The position numbers and the translations under genes were made by a program. A DNA stretch of 64,000 nucleotides, taken from Metallyticus violacea (Eukaryota > Arthropoda > Insecta > Mantodea > Metallyticidae). Position 1 is the stretch's first letter, and each line of letters opens with the position of its first letter. The stretch covers positions 12,064,501-12,128,500 of the forward strand of contig CM060841.1 in the NCBI GenBank assembly GCA_030762175.1, read 5' to 3'. Positions 11,200 through 23,672 of this stretch are shown here, in pieces. The notes under the pieces are model-generated. The model was not told the origin of the DNA, did no database searches, and worked only from the letters and a program-made list of their open reading frames with translations.

Positions 11200-11960
11200 A
11201 ATCAGCGGGCCAGCCCTATAGTGGACTGAAGAGACGTCTGAGAGCGTGCGGGTGGTACAAGTAGCCTAAAGAAGACGACGACCAGCGCAAGCAGGGAGGC
11301 GAACATTCCACAACCCACCATTTGGAAGATCTTACGCCTTGCGCTTGAATTGCTCCAAGTCCTGGCGCCTGGTGAGTTATCCACTTATGCAAGAGGATGG
11401 GGTTTGATGAGAGACTTGTCTTCAGTGAATGGCGCAGAAAATCGCCGTGCTGTCGTGCTGCACGTTCGAGCCACCCGAAAGATAATATGTTCTGTGCAGT
11501 TTCACAGTTTAAAGTTTATGATTCCTTTTTCTTCAGCGAAAACAACATTATAGGACACGTGCATCTGGATATGCTGGAAAAATGACCCATGTCACAACTG
11601 GAGACTGACAGTGTGAATTTTATTTACCATCCAACTTCCATCACAATGTTAACCAATTTTAAACAAGAGACTGAGAAACCAATGGATCGGGTTATAGCGA
11701 GAGTGATAATCAGAAATTTGTCATGGCTTCCACGCTCTCCCGACCTAACCCCATGCGATTTTTAGGTGGTGCTAAGTCAAAGATTCCGTGTTTGTGCCTC
11801 CAATGCCAGAAAACCAGAACTGACAGCTCGTATCAACCTTGTCTTTGAACAGATTGATAGAAGCATTTAGCTCGAAGAACTTCATTACAGATGTGATATT
11901 TGCAGAATCAGTTGGGGGTACACATGGAACACTTGCAATATGTCAAAACAAACTTTTTGA
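11200..11960 (+). pseudogene. Tc1/mariner-superfamily (DDE_3) transposase remnant
   Basis: Motifs in family order over several frames: 'IPQPTIWKILRLALELLQ' (11310, second HTH), 'FDERLVFSEWR' (11400; relatives carry 'FSDES'), 'DNMFCAVSQFKVYDSFFF' (11480), 'GHVHLDMLEK' (11553), 'WLPRSPDLTPCDF'-like sequence (11730-11762) and the end 'HMEHLQYV'. The catalytic first acid and the 'QDGAP' motif are degraded and at least four frame changes occur. The head is missing or unrecognisable upstream of 11250. Confidence 0.75.
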
Positions 11961-12057
11961 GTTTTTCTATGTGCCTTTAAAGTTTTATGACAAGTGTCAA
12001 ATAATACAGCTACAGTAATTTTCTGAAACAGCTTCAATTGTTTATAATAATTCTGTA

Positions 12058-12620
12058 CAGCGAGTTAATATGAGTTATGGGCCGGCAGAGTACAGCTGCG
12101 TACTGAGAGAAATCATTCATGTAATGCGTGCAGGTGACAGCCTAATTTCTCAGCGAGTGATTGAGCTATGTTCTCAGTGCTTTAATTGTTTTTCGTTAGT
12201 AAGCCACATCTTGAAGAAGGGTTTTTATGCATGATACATATATGAAAATGGATTCTTGCAGAGAAGTGTAAAGCAACTCTCTAGGTAAGTTTCTCTCCAC
12301 GTAAAGAAACTGATAGCAGCTTGTTTTAAAGTTAGGAACGAAACATGCTCCGAACCGCCATGTTATACAGAAGAAAAGTTACATGAAATGCAGTTTTCTA
12401 CGCATATGTCAGCAATGTATTGCCACTAAGGGGCATCGTTTTCAACATCTCTTATAACACAGGTTAGTGCAAATGATTAGTTTTTAACTGCAGTGTCGTT
12501 TTATGCTATCAGTAAAAATATTAATTTTAAGTGCGGCGACTATACTTCCCTTTTTCCGGTTGCACTTCCCCAGTAAGCAATTGCATTCATGCGGCCCGTA
12601 ACTCAAAACAAAACTCACTG
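12058..12620. mobile_element. MITE-like element with ~30-bp inverted ends and TA flanks
   Basis: The left end 'cagcgagttaatatgagtta' continues to 'tgggccg'. The complement of the right end starts 'cagtgagttttgttttgagt' and continues 'tacgggccg'. TA dinucleotides flank both ends (12056-12057, 12621-12622). The interior (~500 bp) has no recognisable coding. Ends and TA fit a non-autonomous Tc1/mariner-like element, although a 5'-CAGTG terminus also occurs in other superfamilies. Confidence 0.7.
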
Positions 12621-12639
12621 TACCAAAATATGAAGGGCG

Positions 12640-13449
12640 TTAAATAAATAACGCAACGGTTCATGTTGCTCCTCCAGGATTTGTTTTATTTCAGTTGCTT
12701 TGCCCCACCTAAATACCGTAACTTATATTCCCGCGCGTCTGTCTCTCAATCACTACAGAGGCTTTTCCTCATCATCAAATTCCCTTAAGTTGTTTGCGAC
12801 GACTGAAAAGATGGAAATCAGAAAGTGCAAAATTAGGTTGTGAATGGGTAAGGAAGAACAGCCCACCAAAGATTAGTTGACCTCTCAGGTGCGACTGATT
12901 CCCCAAAGCAGAACGTTGGTCACACTTGTGCACCACAATCGCTTCAAATCCCGAAGAGTTCTGCCAAATACTTCGGAGTTAACTGCTTCACCATGAAACA
13001 ATAAATCGATCAAAGAATCTCTTAAGAGTCCCACAAGACTTCACCGGCTGAGGGCAGACTTGAACTTTTTCTTTTGACCTCAGGCTCGAGGTGATGAATC
13101 CGTGTTTCATCTCCCGTTACCATTCTGAATGACATCAACCCTTCAGCTTTGAACGTACAATGATACTGTTCCTTATGATCAGTTGGGCTTCAAGGACAAC
13201 TGCTTGAAATACTAACTGGTGAACAATTCCGACAGATATAAAGTTCAGCAGCGGCTATCGTCTCCAGTAAGAATGTCGACATTTTCCATCATTGCATATG
13301 TAACTGCAATGTGCGGCCATCAGGATGGTCAATGATGGCAACGTTTTTGCCCAACGACTGATTACTTTATTTCCCCACACATATTTCTTAAACGCCCCCG
13401 AATGTTTGTGGTGATCTTGTATGAAATGCACATCACTTAGAAACTGCAT
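12640..13449 (-). pseudogene. mariner transposase remnant, heavily decayed
   Basis: On the minus strand 'TRIHHLEPEVKRK' (near 13110; relatives have 'ETWIHHYEPE') is followed by 'SALSRxSLVGLL', then 'FALSDFHLFSRRKQLKG' (near 12820; third-Asp motif 'SDFHLFG.LK') and 'EFDDEEKPL'. The order and spacing are those of mariner transposases. Multiple stops and shifts are present. The 5' part (13255-13449) is a 64-codon frame I cannot align confidently. Confidence 0.6.
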
Positions 13450-15650
13450 GTTGAGAGTTAAGTGTATTAGATAACAGAAGAAAATGAAACACTATTTGAG
13501 ATAGTGTGCAAAGGTTCAGATTGTATTTTTCACAGACAAACTGACCAAGAAATAAAATGTGCTGCCTTAATTATTAAAGGTCTCTCATAGTATGCAAAAT
13601 TTAGAGAACAAGAAAACAAAAGCAAGCACCTCAAAGTGTTATAATTTATAGTCCTTTTATGTGATGGGATCTTAGATGTTATACTGTTCAATTACTTGCT
13701 TTCTGGTTGCATCAAGATAATACGCATAAAATATGTAATTGATTAACAATGCATATAAAATAATCTTGATTAATCATTGTAAATGTTTAAGTGCAAGAAA
13801 GAAACTAGGTTGGTCTTGTTATTTTTAATAAAACGTTTAACCTATCTTCTTTCCTGTACAAAAAGAATTACGGTTTTATTTCCCTCAATTTCTGCAAGCT
13901 CTTCTATAGATGTAAATATGTAAATTTCTGTTCGCTAACTTCATACTTATCGCCAGAGATAATACACACAAACCAGACATGATACAGGTGTTTGCACTAA
14001 TACCGCATGCCTGCATGCTCTAGATATTGAAGTACAATGTTTCGGCAGTGAAAACAATCGCGAATCTGCTGTTCATGAAGATATCACGTGAAAGCGCGGG
14101 TGGGTAACTACGACGCATGCGCATTGTTCTGAAGCTTTCACTGTAAAGAGAGCACGCTGTGGAGCAGATCCGTATCTCTCCTGAGATAATGCCCAGTTTA
14201 TTAAAGCTTATTACCTTCCTTCCGTTTTATTATGCTACACTGACCTAGAAACGTTAGCTGTGAGCGAACTCTGAAAGTTCTGCATCTAGCATGATATTAC
14301 TATTATTTTTAAATGTGTATTCCTATTATACTTGAGTAGTAACGAACCCATCAATACAGCCTGGCACTCGACAAAGAGAAGGGAACCGCGAGGTGCCGGA
14401 ACTGTTTCATCAGTACCATATAACAGAACTGCATGCACGAAAATAACAAAGTTTTTCCTTCTTCCTCGTGTCTATTTCCATCCCTTTTTCTGTTCCTCTC
14501 TTTTCACATATTTTGTTCCTTTATTTTTCTTCCTGTTTTATTTTCAGTCTCTCTTCCCCAATCTCCTTTTATTTTCTTCCTTCTAATCTGCTTCTTTCAT
14601 TCATTGACACAATAAATATATAAAAGATTTCAAAAGGTTACTGACAAACATAGTTCTCTGATACAATTCTGACATACTCTAAAATGCAAGGAACATATTT
14701 AATGACATAATTTTTACTTTGAACAAGAACTAAATGAAGATCATAGGAAGAGAAGCGGAAATGTGAACAATAGCAAAATGTTCAGGAGAGATAATTTAAA
14801 GTTCGGAACTATTTTAATAAGAAAAAAACAATGCTATAACTGAAAAAGTCTAACAATGTAGTTACAATAGCAATAATTAGAATAATACCATATATATGGA
14901 AGAATGCCAGGAGAATAACATTATTGTTGTTAACGATATGTTTATACATATTAAGGGCATACAATGATACAAATATTAACTATCTTTAAACAACCAATTC
15001 TAATACTTAAGAATACTGTTAACAACAATTTTATTCTTACAAAATTTACAATGTGAATATTTAGGTAAAGTAAATTATAAAAAAATTAAGGTCACTATTT
15101 CAAGCAGGTAAGCCGAACACACATTTCCCTGGCAACAGCATTCATCTTTCGGCAGCGAATTGCGTAAGCTGGGGCTCGCCTGCTTCTCTGAGAATGTAAT
15201 GAAAGTACTGACACCTTTCGTAATAACATACTTGTGTAAAAAAAGAGAAAAAAAAGCATACATCACGGCCTGTTAATTGAAATGCAGCGTCCTTTCTTTC
15301 ATTCAAGAAATCAATTTAGCTAGTAATGCTGTGCCAACATATATATTAATGTTTTATTTTTTGCAATTATTTCTTTGTTTTTTCTTTAAATGTAAACCAG
15401 TGGACAACTTTAAAATATATACAAGATGCAAATTTAGAATTTTAAAGATTGGGTTAAAATCTTTGGGGTCCACGACAGCAAGAGATCGTTAAATGGGTCC
15501 GCTGGCAAGAATCGTTGGTGTATCTTATTCAATTTTATGGTATATCTATTCAATGAACATTCAGTTTGGTATGATTTTTTTAAGTAGCAATGCGAACCCA
15601 CTGTCAAAATCATGATTTGTGATAAGGGAATTGTACGCTCTATTGTGTGT
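13450..15650. other. AT-rich region without recognised genes
   Basis: Largely AT-rich with a T-rich tract at 14450-14600. Only the short CpG-bearing stretch near 14085-14123 stands out. Confidence 0.5.
14080..14125. promoter_or_regulatory. Candidate regulatory cluster: E-box plus NRF1-like palindrome
   Basis: 'tcacgtga' (CACGTG at 14085-14090) and 'cgcatgcgca' (14114-14123) lie 24 bp apart in a small GC-richer island within AT-rich DNA. These match the USF/Myc-type E-box and the NRF1 consensus. No transcription unit is seen beside them, so function is only a possibility. Confidence 0.25.
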
Positions 15651-15915
15651 TGGTCCTGGTGGTGTAGTGGTAACCATACTTGCCTCCTAAACCCAAGATC
15701 GCGGGTACAGGATCGATGGATTTTATGGCGTAAAAATTCTAAGTATGATTTCCTTCGGAAGGGAAGTAAAGCCGTGGGTCCCGTGTGGTACATTTACGGC
15801 ACGATAAAGAACCTCAAGCCTGAAAAAAGAGATCTCTGAGCAAAATTTATTTGTCCTTTCAAGCTCTGAATTGAATAAGACGCTGATGACCTGAGATGTT
15901 AAAGAAAGTCAGTGT
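15651..15915 (+). mobile_element. tRNA-derived SINE, family A (B box deleted)
   Basis: It begins 'ggtcctggtggtgtagtggt' (A-box-like) and ends 'gacctgagatgttaaag'. Compared with the copy at 33433, 12 bp are missing around 'gggttcaaaccc', which removes the pol III B box. The body ('cttccttcggaagggaagta', 'cggcacgataaagaacctca') is shared with 16432, 33433 and 56787. No target duplication was found. Confidence 0.88.
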
Positions 15916-16431
15916 TTAAACCAAAGGGGGGGGGGGAGGTTCTATTGGTACCATGTCAAATTATGCGTTGTGTAGAAATGATTTCATTCCTTTGAAAAAA
16001 TATAATTAAATCATAAACCTAATATCCGTTTCCTCATTATTATGCACTTGACTAACATATTTATATTAGGACTTCTGCTATGCCGCATACGATTTAATGA
16101 CAATTCTATTTCTTGAAATAATTCGCAGTTTTTTCTTGAATTCCTTTTAATACAGGAGATAGCATATCTACTTATTATCTTTTCAATTTGCACCGATTTT
16201 CATCTTTTCTTGCTTAGTTTCGATCTAAAATTTACTATAGGCATAATACTGAATATGAATAAAACACAATATCTCATAAAAGTCTAAGCATGTATTAACA
16301 GATAATAATACTGTAATGATACTAATACAACACAAGCGGTCAACAATGCAAATAAAGTAGTTTTAAAAAGAATTGTAAAACGCGTTGTCAATATAGCAAC
16401 CATTTATTACAGCGTAACTACAACAATGATT

Positions 16432-16722
16432 TGGTTTATTTATGGACGTTCTTTAACATCTCAGGTCATCAGCGTCCCATTCAATTCAGGCGTGAAACAG
16501 ACGACAAATTTTGCTCAGAGGCCTCTTTTTTCAGGCTTGAGGTTCTTTATCATGCCGTAAATGTACGACACGGGACCTACGGCATTACTTCCCTTCCGAA
16601 GGAAGTCACACTTAGGATTTTTACGCCCGAAAAAAAACGCATCGATTCTGGCCGGGTTCGAACTCGCGATCTTCGGTTTAGAAGGCAACTACAACGACAG
16701 TATACCGCAATGGCCACATTTT
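16432..16722 (-). mobile_element. tRNA-derived SINE, family A
   Basis: The 3' end is on the left ('tttatggacgttctttaaca', cf. 'ggacgctctttaacatctca' elsewhere). The tRNA-like head with the B box ('gggttcgaactcgcgatctt' on this strand) lies at 16650-16680. The head diverges from the 33433 copy upstream of 'ttgcctt'. Confidence 0.85.
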
Positions 16723-19119
16723 ATACATGTGAGAATTTCTTCAAACAATAAACTCTTTTGTTTTATATACGGAAAAAAAAGTAAACTGTAGGGGACATAA
16801 ATATACCATGGAGTATTTATTACAACAGATGTTTGAAATAGTGCAATCCACGCACTGTATCGTTGAATGAAAATGTAGCCGGCCACTCCTCTGCCGACAA
16901 TCATATGCTATAAATGTTTCTGGGTCGTCTCGTAAAACGGCATTTTTATATGCTCCAAAAGAAGTAATCAACAGGTATCCGTCACCATGTGGGGCCCAGG
17001 ATATGCGCGATTCAAAACGAAATATGAGAACTACACGAAACTTTGAAGATCATAGTCAACTTTACTATAATGAACCATAGGCAGTACCTTGTGTTTGTAC
17101 CGACTCAGAATTACATAGGATAATGTAATTCGTTCCTGATCAAAAATTGCTTTGGTCTAACCTCTCGAATATTCCTTGTAAGAGTAAACTTTTGAAGTAT
17201 AAGGAAACAAAACGTTCATTATTCGTTTTTTTACTAATAAACATTCCCATGTTTGAGACCACTAAATGTACTCCAATATTCTATAAACATGCGGTGATAG
17301 GCCACACTGTTGTCAACTCTTCAAATCCTATTTTCTGCCGTTTTCTTAATACTACAATTGTGCCACAGATTTATTCGTTTACAACAAATATTTTCTAATG
17401 CATTTAAGAAATTGTTTTCCCAATACTGCAGAAAATGTATTATAAAAATTAGGTTTCGATTTGTTTATTTACGGCCTGAAAGCTCCTGCTATCATTTTGA
17501 AAGTAATCCTTAGTGCTAAATGAAACATATTTTCTAAATACGTTCTTAAAAAGTGATTACACATTAATATTAATATTTTCTTCTTTTCTTGACCTATTCT
17601 TAAACTGAAAATACAAAGTTCGGAGGCCGCTGAAGGAAAACCTCTATTACAAAAATTACCTACCGTACATTTTCGGCGTAATTACTCTACAAGAACAATG
17701 ACACATTGTTAACCACTGGCATAGAGCTTGCGAGCACTATCCAGGCTGGTACAAGCCTCAACAATCAAAGAACATTTCACAAATATCGCTGATAGCAGTT
17801 ACTCTTGAAGATGTTAAAGAAGTAGATAAGATAGTAAATGTTTGATATGTGCAAACATGTATTGGTACCCAAAGGTGTGCGCAAAGCTTACTTACTTATT
17901 TCTAAACTCAATGACAGCATAACTGAATTGTGGAGTGAAACATCGCACTTAAGAGCTGTACAAAAGCGATACTTTGTTTTAATCCACACAGTGCTTAGGA
18001 TTCCCGTTCGGGTTGAAATCTCTTGGAGCCGCCCATACCCTGAGTTCTTTCTGCTTTCACCTGGTCGCTTAAGCGAATATTCTGGGATGCAAGCTGGCCT
18101 TCTGAAGGGCTCGAAATTCTTGTAGGGGGGTGTTCTATCTGGAGACGTGCTATGGACTCAGCGTACGCTCGTGCCTCACCACTGGTGCTGTAGGTACAAC
18201 CGACCAGCCGTAGTACAAGGCTGAAATCCCAAGGTATCATCCTCCTCACCTAACAATTCAACGCACATAGTTATGCAGGAACCTTGCGCTTTTTTATTAT
18301 TATTATTTAGTTATATTAAAATTTGTCTTATTTGGAGCAATGCGTTTTAAAAATATCCACAAGGACATTATACGAATCTTGATTCTATGAAGTCTAAAAA
18401 AATATATATCCGTTAAAAGCTTTCAGCACAGATAATTCAAAACAACTGTCATCTGCTGACCTTAACATATAAGGCTCTCGATAACCTATATCATCGTCTC
18501 GCCAGCACAATGATTATAAAGCACGCAAGTTAGTATCTTTTCTGAGATTAAACCCTTGTTTTGATAACATTTGCTTTCTTAATGGAAAATATGACTGCGG
18601 GCTTACGTTTCAAAGTTATTGCGTCATCTCACTGCGGGAAAACAAAGCAAATGTTGCTATCAACTTCTGAAAGTGATACATTTCATAGAATTGCAGCTTC
18701 TCCCAATAGTTCAGCAAAATTCCATTACGTTATAGTCAATTTTCCCTCCAAAAGTATTTGAAGACGAAGCTATATAAAATAAAGGATTTCAACGTTCTGT
18801 TCTAAAGCGGGCGGCATTTGTTTAGGAGCACATCTTACCAGTTAAAACAACAATTACGGACACTAATTTTTCTTCCTACAGATCAGTTCTTGTTTACTCC
18901 AAACACGCAACTCAAATAAAACCCCTACAAGCCTTCATGGCGTATGTAAATTTTAAAATTGAACACGCTTTAAAGAAGATCAGCAGTTATTTTTATCCCT
19001 AAATATAGCTGGAATCTACCCATTACGATCAGATAATCGAAATGATATACATTGTCCTCGTTACCTTAAGATTTAAACAAGGCGGAGTGCGTGCATATGC
19101 AACAAAAGAATAATTTTTA
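16723..19119. other. No gene recognised
   Basis: The stretch 17985-18250 is GC-richer and may be an unclassified interspersed repeat. The rest is anonymous AT-rich sequence. Confidence 0.45.
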
Positions 19120-19450
19120 ATTTTTAGCGAATTCCGAAGGAATGTACGCATTAGGAGGGGGGTTAACTGAAACTCAACATTTGCTTTTCCGCAACGAATG
19201 TCCATATATACCATTTAAATGAAATAAGAAAAATAGTTTCTGAAAATCGGGTCATTATGAGTGGGGGTTTACCTTAAACCCAAAATTTAAAAATCGCTCT
19301 AACGCCACCAATATTTATAACAAAATTCGGTATACACCATTTAAATAAAATTAATTAAAGAAAAAATTGGTTTCTGAAAATTACAGAAATTAGACCATTA
19401 GGAGTAGGGGTATACCCGAAAACCGAAATTTAAAAGGAGCTCTTGCGTTT
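19120..19450. repeat. Diverged ~134-bp tandem repeat, about 2.5 units
   Basis: The landmarks 'tttctgaaaat' (19237, 19371), 'accatttaaat' (19211, 19337) and 'attaggag(g/t)(a/g)gggg' recur with ~130-bp spacing. Units are clearly diverged, with small indels. Confidence 0.7.
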
Positions 19451-20744
19451 AATTTTCTTTATATTGTTTTAAAATACATGAACAAATTAACTCAGCATAT
19501 TACTGTATTAATAATGATGCATATGTTTTATATTTAACAAAAGCATCGCAATGAAGATAGCAAATGTGAAATATTAATCTAACGAGTGTTTAAGAATTAT
19601 ATTTGTATGTAAGAGCGCTTTGTAATAGACTTCAAAAACGTTTGCGTTAGGTGTTTTTACTACAATAGCATTTAAATTAAATTTCAAAGCCAATGAAAAT
19701 CGATGAAACCTTCGATTGTTTATTGAAACATATGAACATCTTAACTAGACAAGGTAAGTCGAAACTGTTAAGATATCATAAACACGGTTACATTTAAAGT
19801 AGTTTAAAATACCCATACAGTATAGCTTTGTCTATGTGGTCATATATTTATTTTAATAGTACATCATTAATGTTTGTGGTTTAATATCAATAACAATAAT
19901 AATTCTAAAAATGTGATTTCTTTTTTGTGATACTTATAAATTGCAAGAATTCTAATTTTATTCCCTTTATACCACACAGTAATGTCATAATTTATTTCAT
20001 TTCATTAATTAATAAGGCTATTATTTGGATTTTACATTTTTTTTAAAAGTTACTCTACTAGGTGAGGAATTCGCTTAGTTTGCGCCGCTCCTGCGTGACG
20101 CTTGTTGTTATGAACTCTTTTACTATTCCTTACTGAGCAGTTCCGTGTCTAAAGCAGTGGCATTAAAACTTCTTAAAAAGACATGTTTCCTGCCCAGAGC
20201 TCACAAATAAGACACCAAAATGGATCTTTTTAACGACAGGAAAAATGTTATCTTCCCAACGTGACCACTAAAACATTCCCGTCAGCATTGCACACAACAT
20301 GAGAATCGGCAGTGTAAATGAAATCCAAATTCCCAAACGTTATTACAATGGTCAATAATAAAATACTAGTACTTTCATTGATATTATTTTTGTTATCATA
20401 CATTTACAGTTTCTGTACAATTGAAATGCAAAGAAATCACATTTCTAGATTTTTCGAACAAGATTTTATAAAGAAAAACTATCTACTCAAGTTAAATGAA
20501 ATGCTGTAGAAGTGGATAGCTAGAGATCAGAGCTTGAGACACACAAATATATGCTGTTGTTTCTTCTTCGGACTGTCTCTGGTACAATATATAATATTAC
20601 TATTATGTATTATACGTTTTATACACATGTATATACGTATACAATGGTGTGAAAACAGATTTGCATTGCCTGCAATGTTCTCTGTGAAGCCTTTTTACAG
20701 TTCATGTGGGCCTGAGCTTTACCGCGTCTTCTACCTCCATCACA
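19451..20744. other. AT-rich, no gene recognised
   Basis: A 63-codon frame at 20318-20509 contains a hydrophobic stretch ('ILVLSLILFLLSYIYSF') but has no other coding support. Confidence 0.45.
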
Positions 20745-20998
20745 TGATTTCATTGGTACAGTGCAGTATTGCAGGGGAGCATGTGATCAGCACACTGTAT
20801 CCCGCTGTTCGCGGCTTACTAAATCGGAGATCGCCACCTCTCCATCAGGCACCTGCTCTATTGTCCTCACGAGGCTAGGTAAACCCCAGAACTTCTTAAC
20901 TTAGAAAAATTCCTAAGTACGTACCAGGAATCGAACCCGGGCCTCACAGGCAGCAGTCAGCAGCGCTAACTACTAGACCAAGGAGGTGGTCAGCCTGC
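20745..20998 (-). mobile_element. tRNA-derived SINE, family C (Glu-tRNA-like head)
   Basis: On the minus strand the head 'tccttggtctagtagttagc' (A box) and 'gcccgggttcgattcctggt' (B box) resemble tRNA-Glu. The body matches the copy at 23790-24062 ('gtcctcacgaggctaggtaa' vs 'gtcctcatgagaatgggtaa'). Confidence 0.8.
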
Positions 20999-21290
20999 AG
21001 TGTTAGTGTGGCCTAATTATATATGCCTGAATAATTTACATGAAGTACCCCCAAGTTTAACGTTCCCCATAACAACGAAGGTTTAAAGAGACTGTAAATG
21101 TTTGATGAAATGAGTGCGTAAATGAGCTGGAACCCACTATGCTTAAAGAAACCTAACATTTATCTTTTAAGGGTAAGGAAAAATTGCGGAGAAACCTCAC
21201 CCTGGCAACTAAGTTTACGGGATTTGAACTCGGGACCTCTCCATTTGCGAGCGGAAGTGTGCATGGCTGTAGTGTCCAGAGAGAGCATGT

Positions 21291-21328
<38 letters not shown>

Positions 21329-21365
21329 CAGTAGCAGTAGCAGTAGCAGTAGCAGTAGCAGTAGC

Positions 21366-21404
<39 letters not shown>
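21291..21404. repeat. Compound microsatellite: AGC, then AGC-AGT, then AGT
   Basis: About 11 AGC units (21291-21325) grade into about seven AGCAGT hexamers and then about 13 AGT units. Long open frames on both strands (Ala/Val, Thr/Ala runs) are by-products of the triplet repeat. Confidence 0.95.
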
Positions 21405-21405
<1 letters not shown>

Positions 21406-21650
21406 AATATCATTATTACTATTACAACTATTATGCTTTGTATTATTTGGATCGATTTCTGCACATTTCTCTGTATGATAGTATCATGGAAAATGTACCA
21501 ATGTATGTTTCCCTTTATAGTAACAGGGTCCCTCTACTTATTATGAAGACTTATAAAGAAGTTTGGTATGTAGTTAAAAAATTACCGTTTTGGGAAAGTT
21601 GTTAGTGTAGGCATTCAAAAAGCGTAGCTTAGGTAAGCATCTAAACTCAG

Positions 21651-21655
<5 letters not shown>

Positions 21656-21687
<32 letters not shown>
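21656..21687. repeat. A32 homopolymer beside a possible tRNA-like repeat
   Basis: The A run precedes a ~160-bp segment whose complement contains 'tagttcgaatccagctttct', a B-box-like string. It could be a SINE with its A tail, but the boundaries are unclear. Confidence 0.6.
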
Positions 21688-21691
<4 letters not shown>

Positions 21692-21884
21692 TCGAATGAG
21701 AGAAGACGTTCTTAAGTATAAAATGAGGACGAATCAGACACAAGTTTGAAGTAGCCAGACAGAAAGCTGGATTCGAACTAAAACTCTTGGAGCTTCGATT
21801 GGTAAGGTTTAGCGGGACCTAAAGCGTCCCAACTGCTCTGATTCAAAAATAAATAAAGAAATACTTTTGAGCCCTCAGCGGCAC

Positions 21885-22158
21885 TCTCAGTTTTGATTTC
21901 GACGACGGGAGGCTGGGTCACTCATTCTAAGTTCAGATTCCGAAGACGGCAGACCGTGTAAATTATTGTTAAGTTTTGACTTCTACGACGGGAGGCTGCG
22001 TTACTCGAAGTGCTGACTTCGACGCCGGTAGGCAGTGTTTTTCTAAGTTTTCATTTCGAAGCCGGCAGATTGTGCGTTTTCTAAGTGTTAATATCATAGC
22101 CTGTATGCAGTGAAAACTCCAAGGTACGATTTCGATGACGACAGTAAGTGTGTGTTTT
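21885..22158. repeat. Old ~39-bp minisatellite, seven units
   Basis: The pattern 'ctaagttttgatttcgacga' + 'cgg.aggc.gtgttt' recurs starting near 21887, 21927, 21969, 22007, 22043, 22081 and 22120 (spacing 36-42 bp). Units are diverged but in constant order, which marks an ancient tandem array. Confidence 0.8.
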
Positions 22159-23643
22159 AATTGCGGCGCAGAAGTCGATACAGAATGCAAATCATTCTAA
22201 AGGCCGGCGTGCAGCTTAGCTCAGCACAACTCCATAATCAATGCATTCAAGTCTGATAAACTTATTATTGTGCATATGCAAATTCAAAAATTTTACAACG
22301 GCACGGCATTTAATAACTTTGAAGTGACTAATATAATAAACTGTGAGTTAAGCCTACTTCTCAACGAATACTCATTCCATACAACAAATCCCATTCCATC
22401 CCTATTGACTTAATGTCAAGCAAACAGTCAAATTTTCTACGAGATACCTTTCCTCTTCCTTGGAACAAGAGCAGTAGGTGGACATCGGCAGCCGAGGCAT
22501 TCCGACTAGCGAGAGGCGTTAATTACCTACGTCCCACCTCCACAAAAATCAAAACCAGAATGGGGCAACAATATCTCCACAGCAGCATGGGACTATAACA
22601 AGTAATTCCTTGCGCATCACACATTCGGTTCCACAATACACGAAATATTATGACAATTAGGTTTGGAACATACACATACTCGTGGGGGGTGGGCAGTACA
22701 TATTGCGAGCATCAAATTCACGTTAATTCGTTCAGTTCAAAGAAATGAATTTTCTCTGCTTTTCCAAACGCGTCCTTGGGCAAAGCACCAAGTTCCAGCG
22801 ACGAAAATATTTGTACAGCTTCACATCATTAAAAGGTCGTAGAGACACTTGCTTTATTACACAGTAAGATAAGGCAGAGCTATCTTCTTGTGTACATTTA
22901 AGACTTTGGACATTCTTCCATGGACGTCAGCATCTCCCGCTGCAAGAAATGGCCGTTCCTAATCTGACTGAAGACGCACTAGATGTGCAAGTGGCTAAAG
23001 AACTGATCAAGAGAGTTGAACCTTTTTAGCAACTTCTAACGGCAAATTGTACGGCATATGGCAGTAATAACTGTCAAGTATCTTAAACTAGCCATTTTTA
23101 TTTCTTAACAAAGTTAGGCAAATCTAATCTTCAATTTTTTCAAAAAGTCTAATATGCCAAGGTTTTGACCTCTATCCTGAATGGATTCCACTGCTACGGT
23201 TTACACGTTCTATAACGAAATGCCTGTGCGTGTAATAAGCACAATCACATTACTTCACAAATGCACATTTGCTTCTCAAATTATACACGAATAGAACAAG
23301 AATAAAAATACGTTCAAATGTAATAACGAAACATTAAAATAACACACAAATATTTCCAATGATTCGGATAACTGAGTAACCTCAATCAACGGTTACCTCT
23401 ACAGAAGTCCGAACTCTATAAAAGCACAACACTAAAATGTCGAGGCCTATAACATTACCGACGAAGACATACTTAGATTTTAATTTTTCTGCCCGTGGCC
23501 ACTGTTTTTGTAACAAATTTCCATTTCTAGATGCCTATATTAATTGTCACACAGATCTCGTAAATTACTTGCCATGAATTGAAAGTACTAGTCGTTTATT
23601 AAAATAATATGCTAGTTCCAACTCCAAATTTGTTCCCCCCCCG
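22159..23643. other. No gene recognised
   Basis: Only short frames without motifs. Confidence 0.45.
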
Positions 23644-23672
23644 CTCTCTCTCTCTCTCTCTCTCTCCCTCTC
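23644..23672. repeat. (CT)n microsatellite
   Basis: About 13 CT units, preceded by a C8 run. Confidence 0.95.

Noticed and set aside
15434..15839. 119- and 75-codon frames
   Set aside because: They lie over SINE family A and have no independent coding evidence.
16416..16695. 'aactacaac' direct repeats flanking SINE 16432-16722
   Set aside because: The right copy lies within the tRNA-like head of the SINE, so it is not a target duplication.
21153..21546. Long open frames on both strands with Ala/Val and Thr/Ala runs
   Set aside because: They are translations of the AGC/AGT triplet microsatellite, which lacks stops in most frames.
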